A stretch of 64,000 nucleotides of DNA from Pseudomonadota bacterium (GTDB taxonomy: Bacteria; Myxococcota_A; UBA796; SXON01). Location of the stretch: the NCBI GenBank assembly GCA_030684355.1, contig JAUXTN010000008.1:1-64000 (forward strand), read 5' to 3'. Shown here piece by piece: positions 39,920-48,394 of the stretch (the first letter of the stretch is position 1; each line of letters starts with the position of its first letter). A model generated the notes under the pieces. The model did not search any database, was not told where the DNA came from, and saw only the letters and a program-made list of their open reading frames with translations. Position numbers and translations under genes: made by a program.

Positions 39920-40717
39920 ATGGACTTACGTCCGAAGAGGGGTGCGAGCCCGATGCGTTTCCGAGGTCAGGAGTTCACCGGCAAGGGGCAGACGATCGCC
40001 ATCGTGGACAGCGGGGTCGACGTGCGCGACCCGCGCCTCGCGAACGCCAGCGTCAGCGGCATGGGCATCAGCATGAGCGCGACCGCGCACGTGCTCATCT
40101 CGGCCGACTTCGCGGACGAGCATGGCCACGGCACGGAGATCGCCGCGGCGATCCACAGCATCGCCCCCGAGGCGAACCTGCTGTGCATCAAGATCATGCA
40201 CGAAGGGCTCCTGCGCACCAGCGCGGACCTGATGGCCGCCGGCATCGAGCTCGGCGCGCGCAACGGCGCGGGGGTCATCAACCTCTCCCTGGGAACGCCC
40301 AACATGGGCAAGGCCCTGCTCCTCCGGGACTGCTGCGCCCTCGCGGTCGAGCAGGGCTCGGTCGTGCTCGCGGCGGCCCACCCGAAGGGCGAGCGGGCCT
40401 ACCCGGCCGACCTCCCCGAGACCGTGGGCGTGGCCAGCCACCCCGACTGTCCGATCGAGAAGTACTACTTCTTCGCCCCGCACCGCTTCCCGTCGAAGCA
40501 GTGGGGCGCGCTCACCGGCAAGTTTCTGACCCACGGGAACACGATCCTCCCGGACGGGCAACGCGGGGGCTACCGTGGCTCCGGGCTCGCGACCGCATAC
40601 CTGTCGGGCCGCGCCGCCTGCCTGCGCGAAGCGCTGGTCGGCGAAGGCGCGCAGCAGGTCATCGAGGTGCTGCGGCAGTCCGCGCTCACGCCCGTGCCCG
40701 AGATCGGGTACGCCTGA
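39920..40717 (+). CDS. Subtilisin-like (S8) protein with altered active site
   Basis: 265 residues from ATG 39920; ATG 39953 has a better upstream GAGGGG and is an alternative. The S8 fold is clear. Asp30 (AIVDSGVD) and His70 (EHGHGTEIAAA) match two catalytic residues. The nucleophile segment, normally GTSMA, reads GSGLA (Gly220-Ser221-Gly222-Leu223-Ala224), so Gly replaces Ser; the oxyanion region reads VLAAAHPKG where AAGN is expected. Without signal peptide it is cytosolic. It may be a non-catalytic binding relative, unless Ser221 acts. Coupled to the FadL-like gene. Confidence 0.8.
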   Translation: MDLRPKRGASPMRFRGQEFTGKGQTIAIVDSGVDVRDPRLANASVSGMGISMSATAHVLISADFADEHGHGTEIAAAIHSIAPEANLLCIKIMHEGLLRTSADLMAAGIELGARNGAGVINLSLGTPNMGKALLLRDCCALAVEQGSVVLAAAHPKGERAYPADLPETVGVASHPDCPIEKYYFFAPHRFPSKQWGALTGKFLTHGNTILPDGQRGGYRGSGLATAYLSGRAACLREALVGEGAQQVIEVLRQSALTPVPEIGYA

Positions 40718-42174
40718 CCCCGCTGCTGCTGGCCCTCCTCCCGGCCGCCCACGCAAGCCCGGTGGAGATTTTTGGGTTCGGCGCCCGCAAGATGGGGCGC
40801 GCGGGCGGAGGCGTGGCCGTCGATGACGGCGCCGAGAACGTCCTCCTGAACCCCGCGGCGCTCGCCGGGCGGGCCTACCCCGAGCTCTCCGTCGGCTTCC
40901 TCGGCGCGGACATGGCGTTCTCGGAGCTGCCGCCGCTCACCTGGGACACCAACCGGGACGGCCTGCTCGACGAGGGTGACGCCCCGCTCGACCTCGCCGC
41001 CCGCTACGACCCCGTGCAGGCCGTCATCATCGGGGCCACCCGCCCCATCGGCCCGACGATCGCGGTGGGCCTCGGCCTGCTCGTGCCGACCCAGCGCATC
41101 CTCCGCCTCGCCACCTTCGAGCCGGCGATCCCGACCTACTTCATGTACGCCAACCGCGTCCAGAGCTACGAGCTCGGGCTCGGCGCGGGGTGGCGGCCCT
41201 GGGGCGGCCTCTCGATCGGCGGCGGCGTCGCGATGATCCCGCGCGCCCGCTACTCCCTCGACGGGACGCTCGACGTGACGCTCTCCGGCGCCGAGGACGG
41301 CGACACCGCGGGCGACATCGTCGGCATGGGCCTCGACGTGCACTCGATGGAGCTCGACCTCATCCCGGGCTTCTCGCCGCACCTCGCGCTGCACTGGGAC
41401 GCCGGGAAGGCCGTGCCCGCGCTCGACGGGCTGATGCTCGGGGCCTCGTGGCGCGGCGAGGCCGGCCTCCCGGTGGACGTCGACATCGACCTCCAGATCA
41501 ACGCCGGCACCGAGGACATCGAGGATCTCGAGGGGTTCGTGCTGCCCCTGATCCTCGCGCTCCAGCTCGGCGTCTACGACCACTACGTGCCGGAGCAATG
41601 GGTGGGCGGCGCCGCCTACACGCTCTCGAAGACGCTCACGCTCTCCGGCGAGGTCCGCTTCACCCGCTGGGACCGCATGCAGGTCAGCGTGGCGCACGTG
41701 ACCGACTCGACGGTGAAGGGCGGGGCGTTCGACTTCGGGGACGACCCCGTGGCGGACGGGAACACCGCCACCATCACGATGCAGCCCACCGTCTCGCCCC
41801 GCGTCGGGCTGGATCTGCGGCTCCCGGGCATCAACGGCGGGGATCGCCTCGGCGACGTGCGGATCCTCACCCGCGGTGGCTTCGGCTACGAGCCCACCCC
41901 GCTCGTGAGCCAGACCGCGGCCTCGGCCCTGCTGGACTCCGACCGCGTCATCTTCTCGGTGGGCCTGGGGCTCGAACACGACGATCCCTTTCGCAAGCTG
42001 GGGGATCGCCGGGTGCGGCTCGACGGGTACTTCCAGTACCACCTGCTCGCGTCGGGCGAGCTCTCCCGGCCTGAACCGCCACAGCCGACGCCGGGTTACC
42101 CGGTCGGCGGCGCTTCCATCCCCATCGGCGGACACCTGCTGGCCGCGGGACTCCAGTGGAGCCTCGAGTACTGA
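40714..42174 (+). CDS. FadL/OmpP1-like outer-membrane protein
   Basis: 486 residues. No ATG, GTG or TTG precedes the signal peptide in frame; CTG 40714, which overlaps the subtilase stop (CTGA), is the best start, followed by TPLLLALLPAAHA. The mature part begins SPVEIFGFGARKMGRAGGGVAVDDGAENVLLNPAALAG, the conserved FadL/OmpP1 (toluene X transporter) hatch sequence, and continues as alternating beta strands to the C-terminal WSLEY. It should be a 14-strand barrel that lets hydrophobic compounds such as fatty acids cross the outer membrane. It leads into the PrpD and lipid-enzyme genes. Confidence 0.85.
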   Translation: MTPLLLALLPAAHASPVEIFGFGARKMGRAGGGVAVDDGAENVLLNPAALAGRAYPELSVGFLGADMAFSELPPLTWDTNRDGLLDEGDAPLDLAARYDPVQAVIIGATRPIGPTIAVGLGLLVPTQRILRLATFEPAIPTYFMYANRVQSYELGLGAGWRPWGGLSIGGGVAMIPRARYSLDGTLDVTLSGAEDGDTAGDIVGMGLDVHSMELDLIPGFSPHLALHWDAGKAVPALDGLMLGASWRGEAGLPVDVDIDLQINAGTEDIEDLEGFVLPLILALQLGVYDHYVPEQWVGGAAYTLSKTLTLSGEVRFTRWDRMQVSVAHVTDSTVKGGAFDFGDDPVADGNTATITMQPTVSPRVGLDLRLPGINGGDRLGDVRILTRGGFGYEPTPLVSQTAASALLDSDRVIFSVGLGLEHDDPFRKLGDRRVRLDGYFQYHLLASGELSRPEPPQPTPGYPVGGASIPIGGHLLAAGLQWSLEY

Positions 42175-43695
42175 ATGCCCTCCACTCTCCTCTCCCTCGC
42201 ACAATGGGCTCGAGCGCTCCGACTCGCGGACATCCCGGATGACGTGCTGCGCCTCGCGCGGCTCCAGCACATCGCCGCCGCTGGTGCCAGCCGCGCCTCG
42301 GTCGCCACGCCCGCTGGCGCCGCCCTGGCGGACAAGCTCGCCCCGGGGAGCGCCGCCGTCGCCGGTGGCCGCACCGCTGACCCGCTCGCCGCCGCGCAGC
42401 TCCACGCCGGCCTCACCGCCCTGCACGACTACGACGACTACCTGCTCGCCGGGCGCGCCAGCCTCGCGCTGGTCCCGACGGTGTGGGCCTCCGCGGCCGG
42501 CCACACGGTCGACGAGCTGCTGATCGCCACGATCGTCGGCAACGAGATCGGCGGGCGCATCGGCCTCGCGCTGCTCCTCGGCCCGCGCCACACCCGCACC
42601 GACACCTTCGTGCCGGCCGCCGCCGCCGCCGCCGCCGCCGCGTGGCTCGCCGGGCTCGACGCCGATGGCATCGGCCGAGCCGTCAGCATCGCGCTCCAGC
42701 AGGGCAAGCGCCTCACCCCGACGGACACCGCCGCCGATCCCGCCGCCGTGGGCGCCCGGACCGTGCGCGCCGCGATGGACGCCGTGGGCCGCTCCCGCAC
42801 GGAGGGCAGCCTCGATCTGCTCGACGAGCACAGCCCCTTCTACGGGCCGCTCTCCAAGCAGCCGCTCCTCGGCGCCTACGGCGGGCTCGGGCAGACCTGG
42901 CTCACGCGCACGCTCGTCATCAAGCCCGAAGCGGTGATGGCGTGGGCGGGCGTGGCCGTGCAGGGGGTCCACGAGATCCTGAAGCGGCACGTGAAGGCCT
43001 CCGACAAGCGGCTCCGCGCCGAGCAGGTCGAGCGGATCGAGGTCCGCGTGGGGCTGTTGCCCTGGGCGATGGACCACGCCTCCGCCGGCGCCGACGTGCA
43101 CTCGCCGGTCGCGCTGGCCTGGTCGCTCAAGCGCGCCATCGGCGTCCTCGTGGCCCGCCACGAGCTCACGCCCGCCGTGCTCACGCCGGAGGCCCTGGCG
43201 GAGAAGGCGACGGAGATCGAGCACGTCGCGTCGCGCGTCGAGGTGGTGCACGACTGGGCGCTCTCCGTCTCGACGCTCGAGGGCTTCACCCGCGTGCTGG
43301 GGCCGCTGTTCGCGGGCCTCTCCCCGATGGAGCTCCGGCAGGTCCGCACACGGCTGAAGGAGGCCGGCGGCTGGCCCCAGTGGCACCGCCAGGACCTCTG
43401 GCCCATCCTGCGCGCGCGGCCGGACCGGGTCGTCCGCAACCTGCAGGCCCCCAGCGGGGACCTCGGGGAGATCGACCTCACCGAGTTCCGCTGGCAGCTC
43501 CCCATCGAGATCAAGCTCTACACGACGCGCGGCGGGTGGTGGCCCGAGCGGCGCGCCCTGCCGCTCGGCAGCGTGGCGACCGGAGACATCGAGGCCGTGG
43601 CCCTCGCGAAGCACGGCGGCGCGGACGCCGCGGCCCTCGCGGCGACGGAGGGGAGCACGGACGGCTCCGCCTGGGTGAAGGGGCTGTTGGCGTGA
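42175..43695 (+). CDS. MmgE/PrpD family protein
   Basis: 506 residues; ATG follows the previous stop directly. The helical N-terminal half has family landmarks: LARLQHIAAAGASRA, HAGLTALHDYDDYLLAG, ATIVGNEIGGRIGLALL, HTRTDTFVPAAAAAAAAAWLAGLDADGIGRAVSIAL. MmgE/PrpD members include 2-methylcitrate dehydratase and aconitate decarboxylase. The HDYDDYL stretch lies where family Asp/His catalytic residues occur. Substrate unknown. It overlaps the next membrane-protein gene (GTGA), so it is in an operon with FadL-like transport and may act on an imported acid. Confidence 0.82.
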   Translation: MPSTLLSLAQWARALRLADIPDDVLRLARLQHIAAAGASRASVATPAGAALADKLAPGSAAVAGGRTADPLAAAQLHAGLTALHDYDDYLLAGRASLALVPTVWASAAGHTVDELLIATIVGNEIGGRIGLALLLGPRHTRTDTFVPAAAAAAAAAWLAGLDADGIGRAVSIALQQGKRLTPTDTAADPAAVGARTVRAAMDAVGRSRTEGSLDLLDEHSPFYGPLSKQPLLGAYGGLGQTWLTRTLVIKPEAVMAWAGVAVQGVHEILKRHVKASDKRLRAEQVERIEVRVGLLPWAMDHASAGADVHSPVALAWSLKRAIGVLVARHELTPAVLTPEALAEKATEIEHVASRVEVVHDWALSVSTLEGFTRVLGPLFAGLSPMELRQVRTRLKEAGGWPQWHRQDLWPILRARPDRVVRNLQAPSGDLGEIDLTEFRWQLPIEIKLYTTRGGWWPERRALPLGSVATGDIEAVALAKHGGADAAALAATEGSTDGSAWVKGLLA

Positions 43696-44168
43696 TCGCG
43701 GACCTCCTCTCGACCCTCGCCGCGATGGTGCACGGCGGCGCGCTCGTCGCCTTCGCCCTCCTCATCAACCTCCGCCGCGCGATCCCCCGCGTGTCGGATG
43801 AGGACGTGATCCGCGTCTACCGCGCCTTCGGCGGCGGCTTCGGCGTGTCGCTGGGCGTGTTCATCTTCTCGAACCTGTGGATCTGGTGGCGGGACCTCGG
43901 CGCCGGCCGCGGCCTCCCCGACGCCTTCTCCATCCCGTGGGACGACACCCTCACCGTGGCCCGCCTCGTCACGTTCGGGGCGTTCTGGGTCAGCTACGTG
44001 TGGCTGGAGATCTGGACCCTCGATCCCCTCCGCCTCCTCGACTCGGGCGAGATCAAGGACCGCGCGGCCTACACCCGCTCCGTCCAGCAGGTGGCGACCC
44101 ACATCGCCATCAACGCGCTCTTGTTCCTGGCGGTCGTGACGCTCGGCGTCCTCGGCGCCGCGCCGTAG
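43692..44168 (+). CDS. Small integral membrane protein (four TM segments)
   Basis: 158 residues from GTG 43692, overlapping the PrpD stop. Four hydrophobic segments: MVHGGALVAFALLINL, VSLGVFIFSNLWIWW, RLVTFGAFWVSYVWLEIWTL and IAINALLFLAVVTLGVLG. A His at the first helix (MVHGG) and another in the last (ATHIAIN) could bind heme or metal, as in CopD-like and cytochrome b-like four-helix proteins, but this is not certain. No family is recognised. Co-transcribed with the PrpD gene. Confidence 0.75.
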   Translation: MIADLLSTLAAMVHGGALVAFALLINLRRAIPRVSDEDVIRVYRAFGGGFGVSLGVFIFSNLWIWWRDLGAGRGLPDAFSIPWDDTLTVARLVTFGAFWVSYVWLEIWTLDPLRLLDSGEIKDRAAYTRSVQQVATHIAINALLFLAVVTLGVLGAAP

Positions 44169-44180
44169 GGCGCCCGCCCC

Positions 44181-44903
44181 ATGGCACGCCTCACCGCGCA
44201 CACCCTCCCGATCGCGCGCGTCTCGGCGCCGGAGCGGGACGCCATGTGGGCGGTCTTCGAGCGGCACTACGAGGACGTGACCCGCGCGCGCTTCGACGCC
44301 GACCTCGCCGAGAAGGACCACGTCATCCTCCTGCGCGACGGCCCGGCGGTGCGCGGCTTCTCGACGGTGTGTGTCCGCCCGATGGAGGTCGACGGCCGAT
44401 CCATCGTGTCGGTCTACTCGGGGGACACCGTCCTCGACGACGGCTACCGTGGACAGACGGCGTTGCATCGCGCGTTCTTCTGGTACGTGCTCGCGGCGCG
44501 GCTGCGGCACCCGAGCCGGCTCGTCGTCTGGTTCCTCATCTCGAAGGGGTACAAGACCTACCTCCTGCTCGCGCGCAACTTCCCGACCTTCTGGCCGCGT
44601 CGGGACGCGGAGACGCCCGCCTGGGCGCGCACGCTCGTCACCACCCTCGCCCGCGAGCGCTTCGGCGACGCGCTGGACGAGGCCGCGCTGGTGCTCCGCG
44701 TGGCCCACGGGCGGCTGCGGCGCGCGGTCGCCCCCCTCGACGGGCTCGACGACCCCGACATCCGCTACTTCGCGACGGCCAACCCGAACCACGCCGACGG
44801 CGAGGAGCTGTGCTGCATCGGCGTGGTCGACGCCGCCTTCGTCTTCGGGTTCCCGGTGCGCGTGCTGCGCAAGCTCCTCAGGCTGCCCGGAGCAGCGCGA
44901 TGA
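44181..44903 (+). CDS. GNAT-like acyltransferase
   Basis: 240 residues. DGPAVRGFSTVCVRPMEVDGRSIVSVYSGDTVLDDGYRGQTALHRAFFW has the beta4-Q/RxxG-helix arrangement of GNAT enzymes (DGYRGQTAL). The second half (KGYKTYLLLARNFPTFWPR) is characteristic of a myxobacterial group without known function. Acts in the cytosol with an acyl-CoA donor if active. Follows the PrpD operon by 12 bases; its end overlaps the convergent hydrolase gene by 26 bases. Confidence 0.75.
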   Translation: MARLTAHTLPIARVSAPERDAMWAVFERHYEDVTRARFDADLAEKDHVILLRDGPAVRGFSTVCVRPMEVDGRSIVSVYSGDTVLDDGYRGQTALHRAFFWYVLAARLRHPSRLVVWFLISKGYKTYLLLARNFPTFWPRRDAETPAWARTLVTTLARERFGDALDEAALVLRVAHGRLRRAVAPLDGLDDPDIRYFATANPNHADGEELCCIGVVDAAFVFGFPVRVLRKLLRLPGAAR

Positions 44904-45780
44904 GCACCTTCCAGTAGCGCGCGTGGTCGAACCCGAACCCGCCCATCGCGGGCTGCGCGTGGTCGAGGTGCGGGAGGAGCAGGTGCGGGAGCCCGGGCCA
45001 GACGAGGTCCTCCAGGTAGAACTGCCCGTCGTGCGCGCACCCCGGGCGGATCTCGCCGAGCCGCTCGTGGAAGGAGTCGAGCCACGCCGTGGGGCGGCTC
45101 GACCAGGAGGCGGTCTGCCACACGGGGAACGGGCGCGGCGCGGCGGCGTCGAGGACGGCGAGCACGGCGGCGAGCGGATCGGCGGTGAGCTGCTCTCCGC
45201 CGGCGCGGGCCTGGGCGAGCCCGAGTCCGGCCCGCTGGAGGGCCTCGGCGGCGCGGCGGTGGGGGCGCCGGAGGCTCTCCTGGTGGCGGAGGAGGAGGAG
45301 GCTCTCCAACACGGCCGAGGGGCCGCGCGGGGTCTGGCTCAGGAGCACGCCGACCACGTGAAGGTCGGTGGCGGTGTCCGCCACGCGCAGGCATTCCAGG
45401 CCGCCCTTCGAGTGGCCGCACAGCAGCAGCGGGGTGTCACCCCGGAGGCTCGTCGTGAGAATGTTCGCGTTGGTCGCGACGGTGGCGCCGCTGTCGGTGG
45501 GCGCGAGCGTGGCGGCGATGCCGAGGGCGCGGAGCGCGCGGATGGGGCCGAGCAGGTTTCCCGGCATCCAGTTGCCGAGGAAGCCGCGGACGAAGGCGAC
45601 GCGAACGCCGAGGGTGCCGGCGACGACGCGGGCATCGAGCTCGTCGTCGGGCCAGCGCCACGCGTCGGCGAAAGCGGCGCCGAGGTCGTGGGACACGCCG
45701 GGCAACGGCGGCGTGCCCGGGTAGCGCCGGGCGTAGTCGGCGAAGGCGCTCGGGGTCCACCCATCGTGATCGCGGGACAC
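44878..45780 (-). CDS. Alpha/beta hydrolase (esterase/lipase-like)
   Basis: 300 residues from GTG 45780 (GTG 45819 also possible). The nucleophile elbow is GHSKGG in TPLLLCGHSKGGLECL, the strand before it VRVAFVRGFLGNWMPGN carries the oxyanion region, and the conserved DGQF / His near the C-terminus (PHLDHAQPAMGG) suits the acid and base. The phrase PGNLLGPIRALRALGI is reminiscent of triacylglycerol-lipase-like proteins acting on lipids or waxes. No signal peptide. Divergent from the desaturase gene with 40 bases between starts, so they may be co-regulated in lipid remodelling. Confidence 0.82.
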   Translation of the reverse strand: MSRDHDGWTPSAFADYARRYPGTPPLPGVSHDLGAAFADAWRWPDDELDARVVAGTLGVRVAFVRGFLGNWMPGNLLGPIRALRALGIAATLAPTDSGATVATNANILTTSLRGDTPLLLCGHSKGGLECLRVADTATDLHVVGVLLSQTPRGPSAVLESLLLLRHQESLRRPHRRAAEALQRAGLGLAQARAGGEQLTADPLAAVLAVLDAAAPRPFPVWQTASWSSRPTAWLDSFHERLGEIRPGCAHDGQFYLEDLVWPGLPHLLLPHLDHAQPAMGGFGFDHARYWKVLIALLRAA

Positions 45781-45820
45781 GGGGCGGGCTAACCGGTGGA
45801 GCCCGGAATAGGCGCGCACG

Positions 45821-46777
45821 ATGAGCTTCGAGCCACAAAGCCCGCTCCCCGCGGTAGAGCCCGTGTACCGCGGCCTGGGGCGGTACGGCCGACAGAACCT
45901 CGTGGTCTGCGGCGCGCAGATCGTGGCGTGGGCGGCGCTCCTCACCGCCATCGACCGCTCGCCCTCCGTCTGGCTGACGATCCCGCTCCTCTTCGTGTTC
46001 TGCGCGGTGATGCAGGGCGTGTTCACGCTCATGCACGAGTACTTCCACAAGAATGCCCACAAGCACCCCGCGACCAACTATGTCGTCGGGGTGGTGGGCG
46101 CGCTCCTGTTCGGCACCTCCGCCACGTTGCACCGCATCAACCACTGGGGCCACCACGTCCGCAACCGGACGAGCGCCGAGCGGGGCGAGTTCGTGCACCC
46201 CGGCGAGGGCTACCCCGGAAAGGTGCTGCTCTACTACTTCGCCACGATGGGCGGCCTGTGGCTCTCCGGCGTCCTCTTCCCGGTCGCGAGCCTGCTCATC
46301 CCTTACCGCTCGGTCGCGTGGCTCCGATCCAAGGCGGAGTTCAACACCTACTCCGCCGCGTTCGCGCAGTTCGGGCCGCGCGACTGGACGCGGATGCGCG
46401 TGGAGGCCCTGCTCCTGGCGCTGTTCTGGGGCGGGATCCTCGCGTGGGGCCCGTGGCGGTGGGAGACCCTCGCGGTGGCGTACGTCGCCTTCGCCTACCA
46501 CTGGTCCGTGCTCCAGTGGATCTACCACCTTCGCACGCCCCTCGATGTCGTCGAGGGCGCCTACAACCTCCGCGTCCCGACGCCCATCCGGCTGTTGTGG
46601 TTGAACTTCAACTGCAACCTGACCCACCACCGCCACCCCGCGTTGCCGTGGCAGGAATTGCCGGCCAAGACCGATTGGAAGGAGTCCCAGCCGCTCTGGT
46701 ACCGCTACGGGCTCATGTGGCTCCCGCCCGTCCCCTTCCCCGAGGATCGGTCCGGACTCGAGAAGCGCTACTTCTGA
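45821..46777 (+). CDS. Membrane fatty-acid desaturase/hydroxylase (1)
   Basis: 318 residues. Three His boxes: HEYFH (72-76), HRINHWGHH (104-112) and NLTHHRHP near the C-terminus, with four hydrophobic stretches that form the typical two hairpins in the membrane. The eight His residues bind a di-iron centre that inserts a double bond or hydroxyl into a lipid chain, using reduced ferredoxin or cytochrome b5. Beta-carotene hydroxylases also have this layout. It runs into the GH3 and Rieske genes on the same strand, forming the core of the lipid-tailoring block. Confidence 0.9.
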   Translation: MSFEPQSPLPAVEPVYRGLGRYGRQNLVVCGAQIVAWAALLTAIDRSPSVWLTIPLLFVFCAVMQGVFTLMHEYFHKNAHKHPATNYVVGVVGALLFGTSATLHRINHWGHHVRNRTSAERGEFVHPGEGYPGKVLLYYFATMGGLWLSGVLFPVASLLIPYRSVAWLRSKAEFNTYSAAFAQFGPRDWTRMRVEALLLALFWGGILAWGPWRWETLAVAYVAFAYHWSVLQWIYHLRTPLDVVEGAYNLRVPTPIRLLWLNFNCNLTHHRHPALPWQELPAKTDWKESQPLWYRYGLMWLPPVPFPEDRSGLEKRYF

Positions 46778-46784
46778 TGGCCTC

Positions 46785-48359
46785 GTGACCCCTCCCCGAT
46801 CGCCCTGGTCGCCGTCCACCGGCGCTCTTCAAGCCGGCTGGCTCGCGTCCCAACTGCCGGCCTGGGCGCGGTTCGTCCGGGCCACGCACGACGTCCGCCG
46901 GGTCCAACACGACCGGCTCCGGGCGCTGCTCCGCGTCGCGACCCCATCGGCGTACGGGCGGGCCGTCGGGCTCGATCGGATCGACGGCCCCGAGGGCCTC
47001 CGGCGGATGCCGATCGTCGACCATGACGCCTTGCGGCCCTGGATCGACCGGGTGGCCGACGGCGAACCGGACGTGTTCACCAGCGAGCCGGTCGAGATGT
47101 TGGAGCGCACGGGCGGCTCCTCCGGCGCCGAGAAGCTCGTGCCGTACACCGCGCGGCTCCGCGCCGAGTTTGCCGAGGCCGTGGGCGTCTGGATGGTGGA
47201 CCTCCACCACCGCGTGCCGACGCTCGTGGGGCGCAAGAGCTATTGGTCCGTGTCCCGCGCGGTGCGGCGGGCAGAGCGCACTCCGGGCGGCCTGCGCGTG
47301 GGCTTCGACGTCGACGCCGAGTACTTCGGTCCCCTCGCCCGCTGGGCGATCGCGCGCATGATGGCGGTGCCGGGGGCCGTCGCCCAGAGCCCCGACATCG
47401 AGGCCTGGCGCCACGCCACCGCGGGCCACCTCCTCGAAGCCGAGGACCTGGGCTTCGTTTCGGTCTGGAGCCCCACGTTCCTCACCCGCCTGCTGGCTTG
47501 GATGGGCGAGCACCGGGGCGAGATCCAAGCCTCCGCACGCGCCCGGGACCGCCTCGCCCGCGCGTGGACCGGCACCTGCCTTCACGGCCCGACGTTGTGG
47601 CCGGCGCTCCGGGTCATCTCCGCGTGGGGCGATGGCTTCGCGGCTGCGCAGGTCGGCCCGATGCGTGTCCCCTTCCCCGGCGTGGCGTTCCAACCCAAGG
47701 GGGTCCTCGCGACGGAGGGCGTGGTGTCCTTCCCGTTCGGGGATCTCTCCCGCTGCGAGGCCGATGGCAGCGTGCTCGCCGCGACCTCCCACGTCATCGA
47801 GCTGCGCGACCTCGCCGACGGCCGCGTGGTGTGGATGGACGAGGCGCGGGTGGGCGGGCGCTACCAGCCGCTGCTCACCACCGGGAACGGGTTCGTTCGC
47901 TACGCGTTGCCCGACGAGCTCGAGGTGGTCGGGCACCTCGGCCAGGTGCCCCGCGTGCGGCTGCGCGGCCGGCTGGACCGGGGGTCGGACCTCGTCGGGG
48001 AGAAGCTCACCGCCGCGTTCGTGGCGGAGGCGCTCGCGCGGGTGTGGGCGGAGGTGGGGGTGACGCCGGGCTTCGCGATGCTGGTACCGGAGCGCGTCGA
48101 GGGGCTCGGCTACACGCTCGTCGTCGACCGCGCGCCACGGGACCTCGCCACCGCGGTCGACCGCGCGCTCTCCGTCGGGGCGCAGTACGGCTACGCCCGG
48201 GACCTCGATCAGCTCGGTCCAGTCGACGTCCGCGTGGTCCCGGACGCCTGGGCGCGCTGGGAGGCCGCGCTGGAGGCGCTGCGCCTGACCCTCGGCGATC
48301 AGAAGCCGCTCGCCCTGGAGACGCGCCCCGGCGTGGTCCGCGCGCTGCTGGCGCGGTAG
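46785..48359 (+). CDS. GH3-family adenylating enzyme
   Basis: 524 residues from GTG 46785 (an ATG at 46777 meets a stop after three codons). GH3 hallmarks: LLRVATPSAYGRAVGLDRI, MLERTGGSSGAEKLVPYTARL (the ATP-binding serine/glycine loop), SVWSPTFLTRLLAWM, and LLTTGNGFVRYALPDELEVVGHLGQVPRVRLRGRLDRGSDLVGEKLT with the catalytic Asp/Lys of the C-lobe. GH3 enzymes adenylate an acid and link it to an amine or amino acid. Bacterial members are poorly studied. Next to a desaturase and a Rieske oxygenase it may form an amide or ester of a modified fatty or terpenoid acid. Confidence 0.88.
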   Translation: MTPPRSPWSPSTGALQAGWLASQLPAWARFVRATHDVRRVQHDRLRALLRVATPSAYGRAVGLDRIDGPEGLRRMPIVDHDALRPWIDRVADGEPDVFTSEPVEMLERTGGSSGAEKLVPYTARLRAEFAEAVGVWMVDLHHRVPTLVGRKSYWSVSRAVRRAERTPGGLRVGFDVDAEYFGPLARWAIARMMAVPGAVAQSPDIEAWRHATAGHLLEAEDLGFVSVWSPTFLTRLLAWMGEHRGEIQASARARDRLARAWTGTCLHGPTLWPALRVISAWGDGFAAAQVGPMRVPFPGVAFQPKGVLATEGVVSFPFGDLSRCEADGSVLAATSHVIELRDLADGRVVWMDEARVGGRYQPLLTTGNGFVRYALPDELEVVGHLGQVPRVRLRGRLDRGSDLVGEKLTAAFVAEALARVWAEVGVTPGFAMLVPERVEGLGYTLVVDRAPRDLATAVDRALSVGAQYGYARDLDQLGPVDVRVVPDAWARWEAALEALRLTLGDQKPLALETRPGVVRALLAR

Positions 48360-48394
48360 GTCCGTGGTTCATTCGCGACGGGAGCAGGCTGGGA

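Noticed and set aside
44878-46077. Longer start for the alpha/beta hydrolase
   Set aside because: It would overlap the desaturase coding sequence on the opposite strand, and the extra residues show no family similarity.
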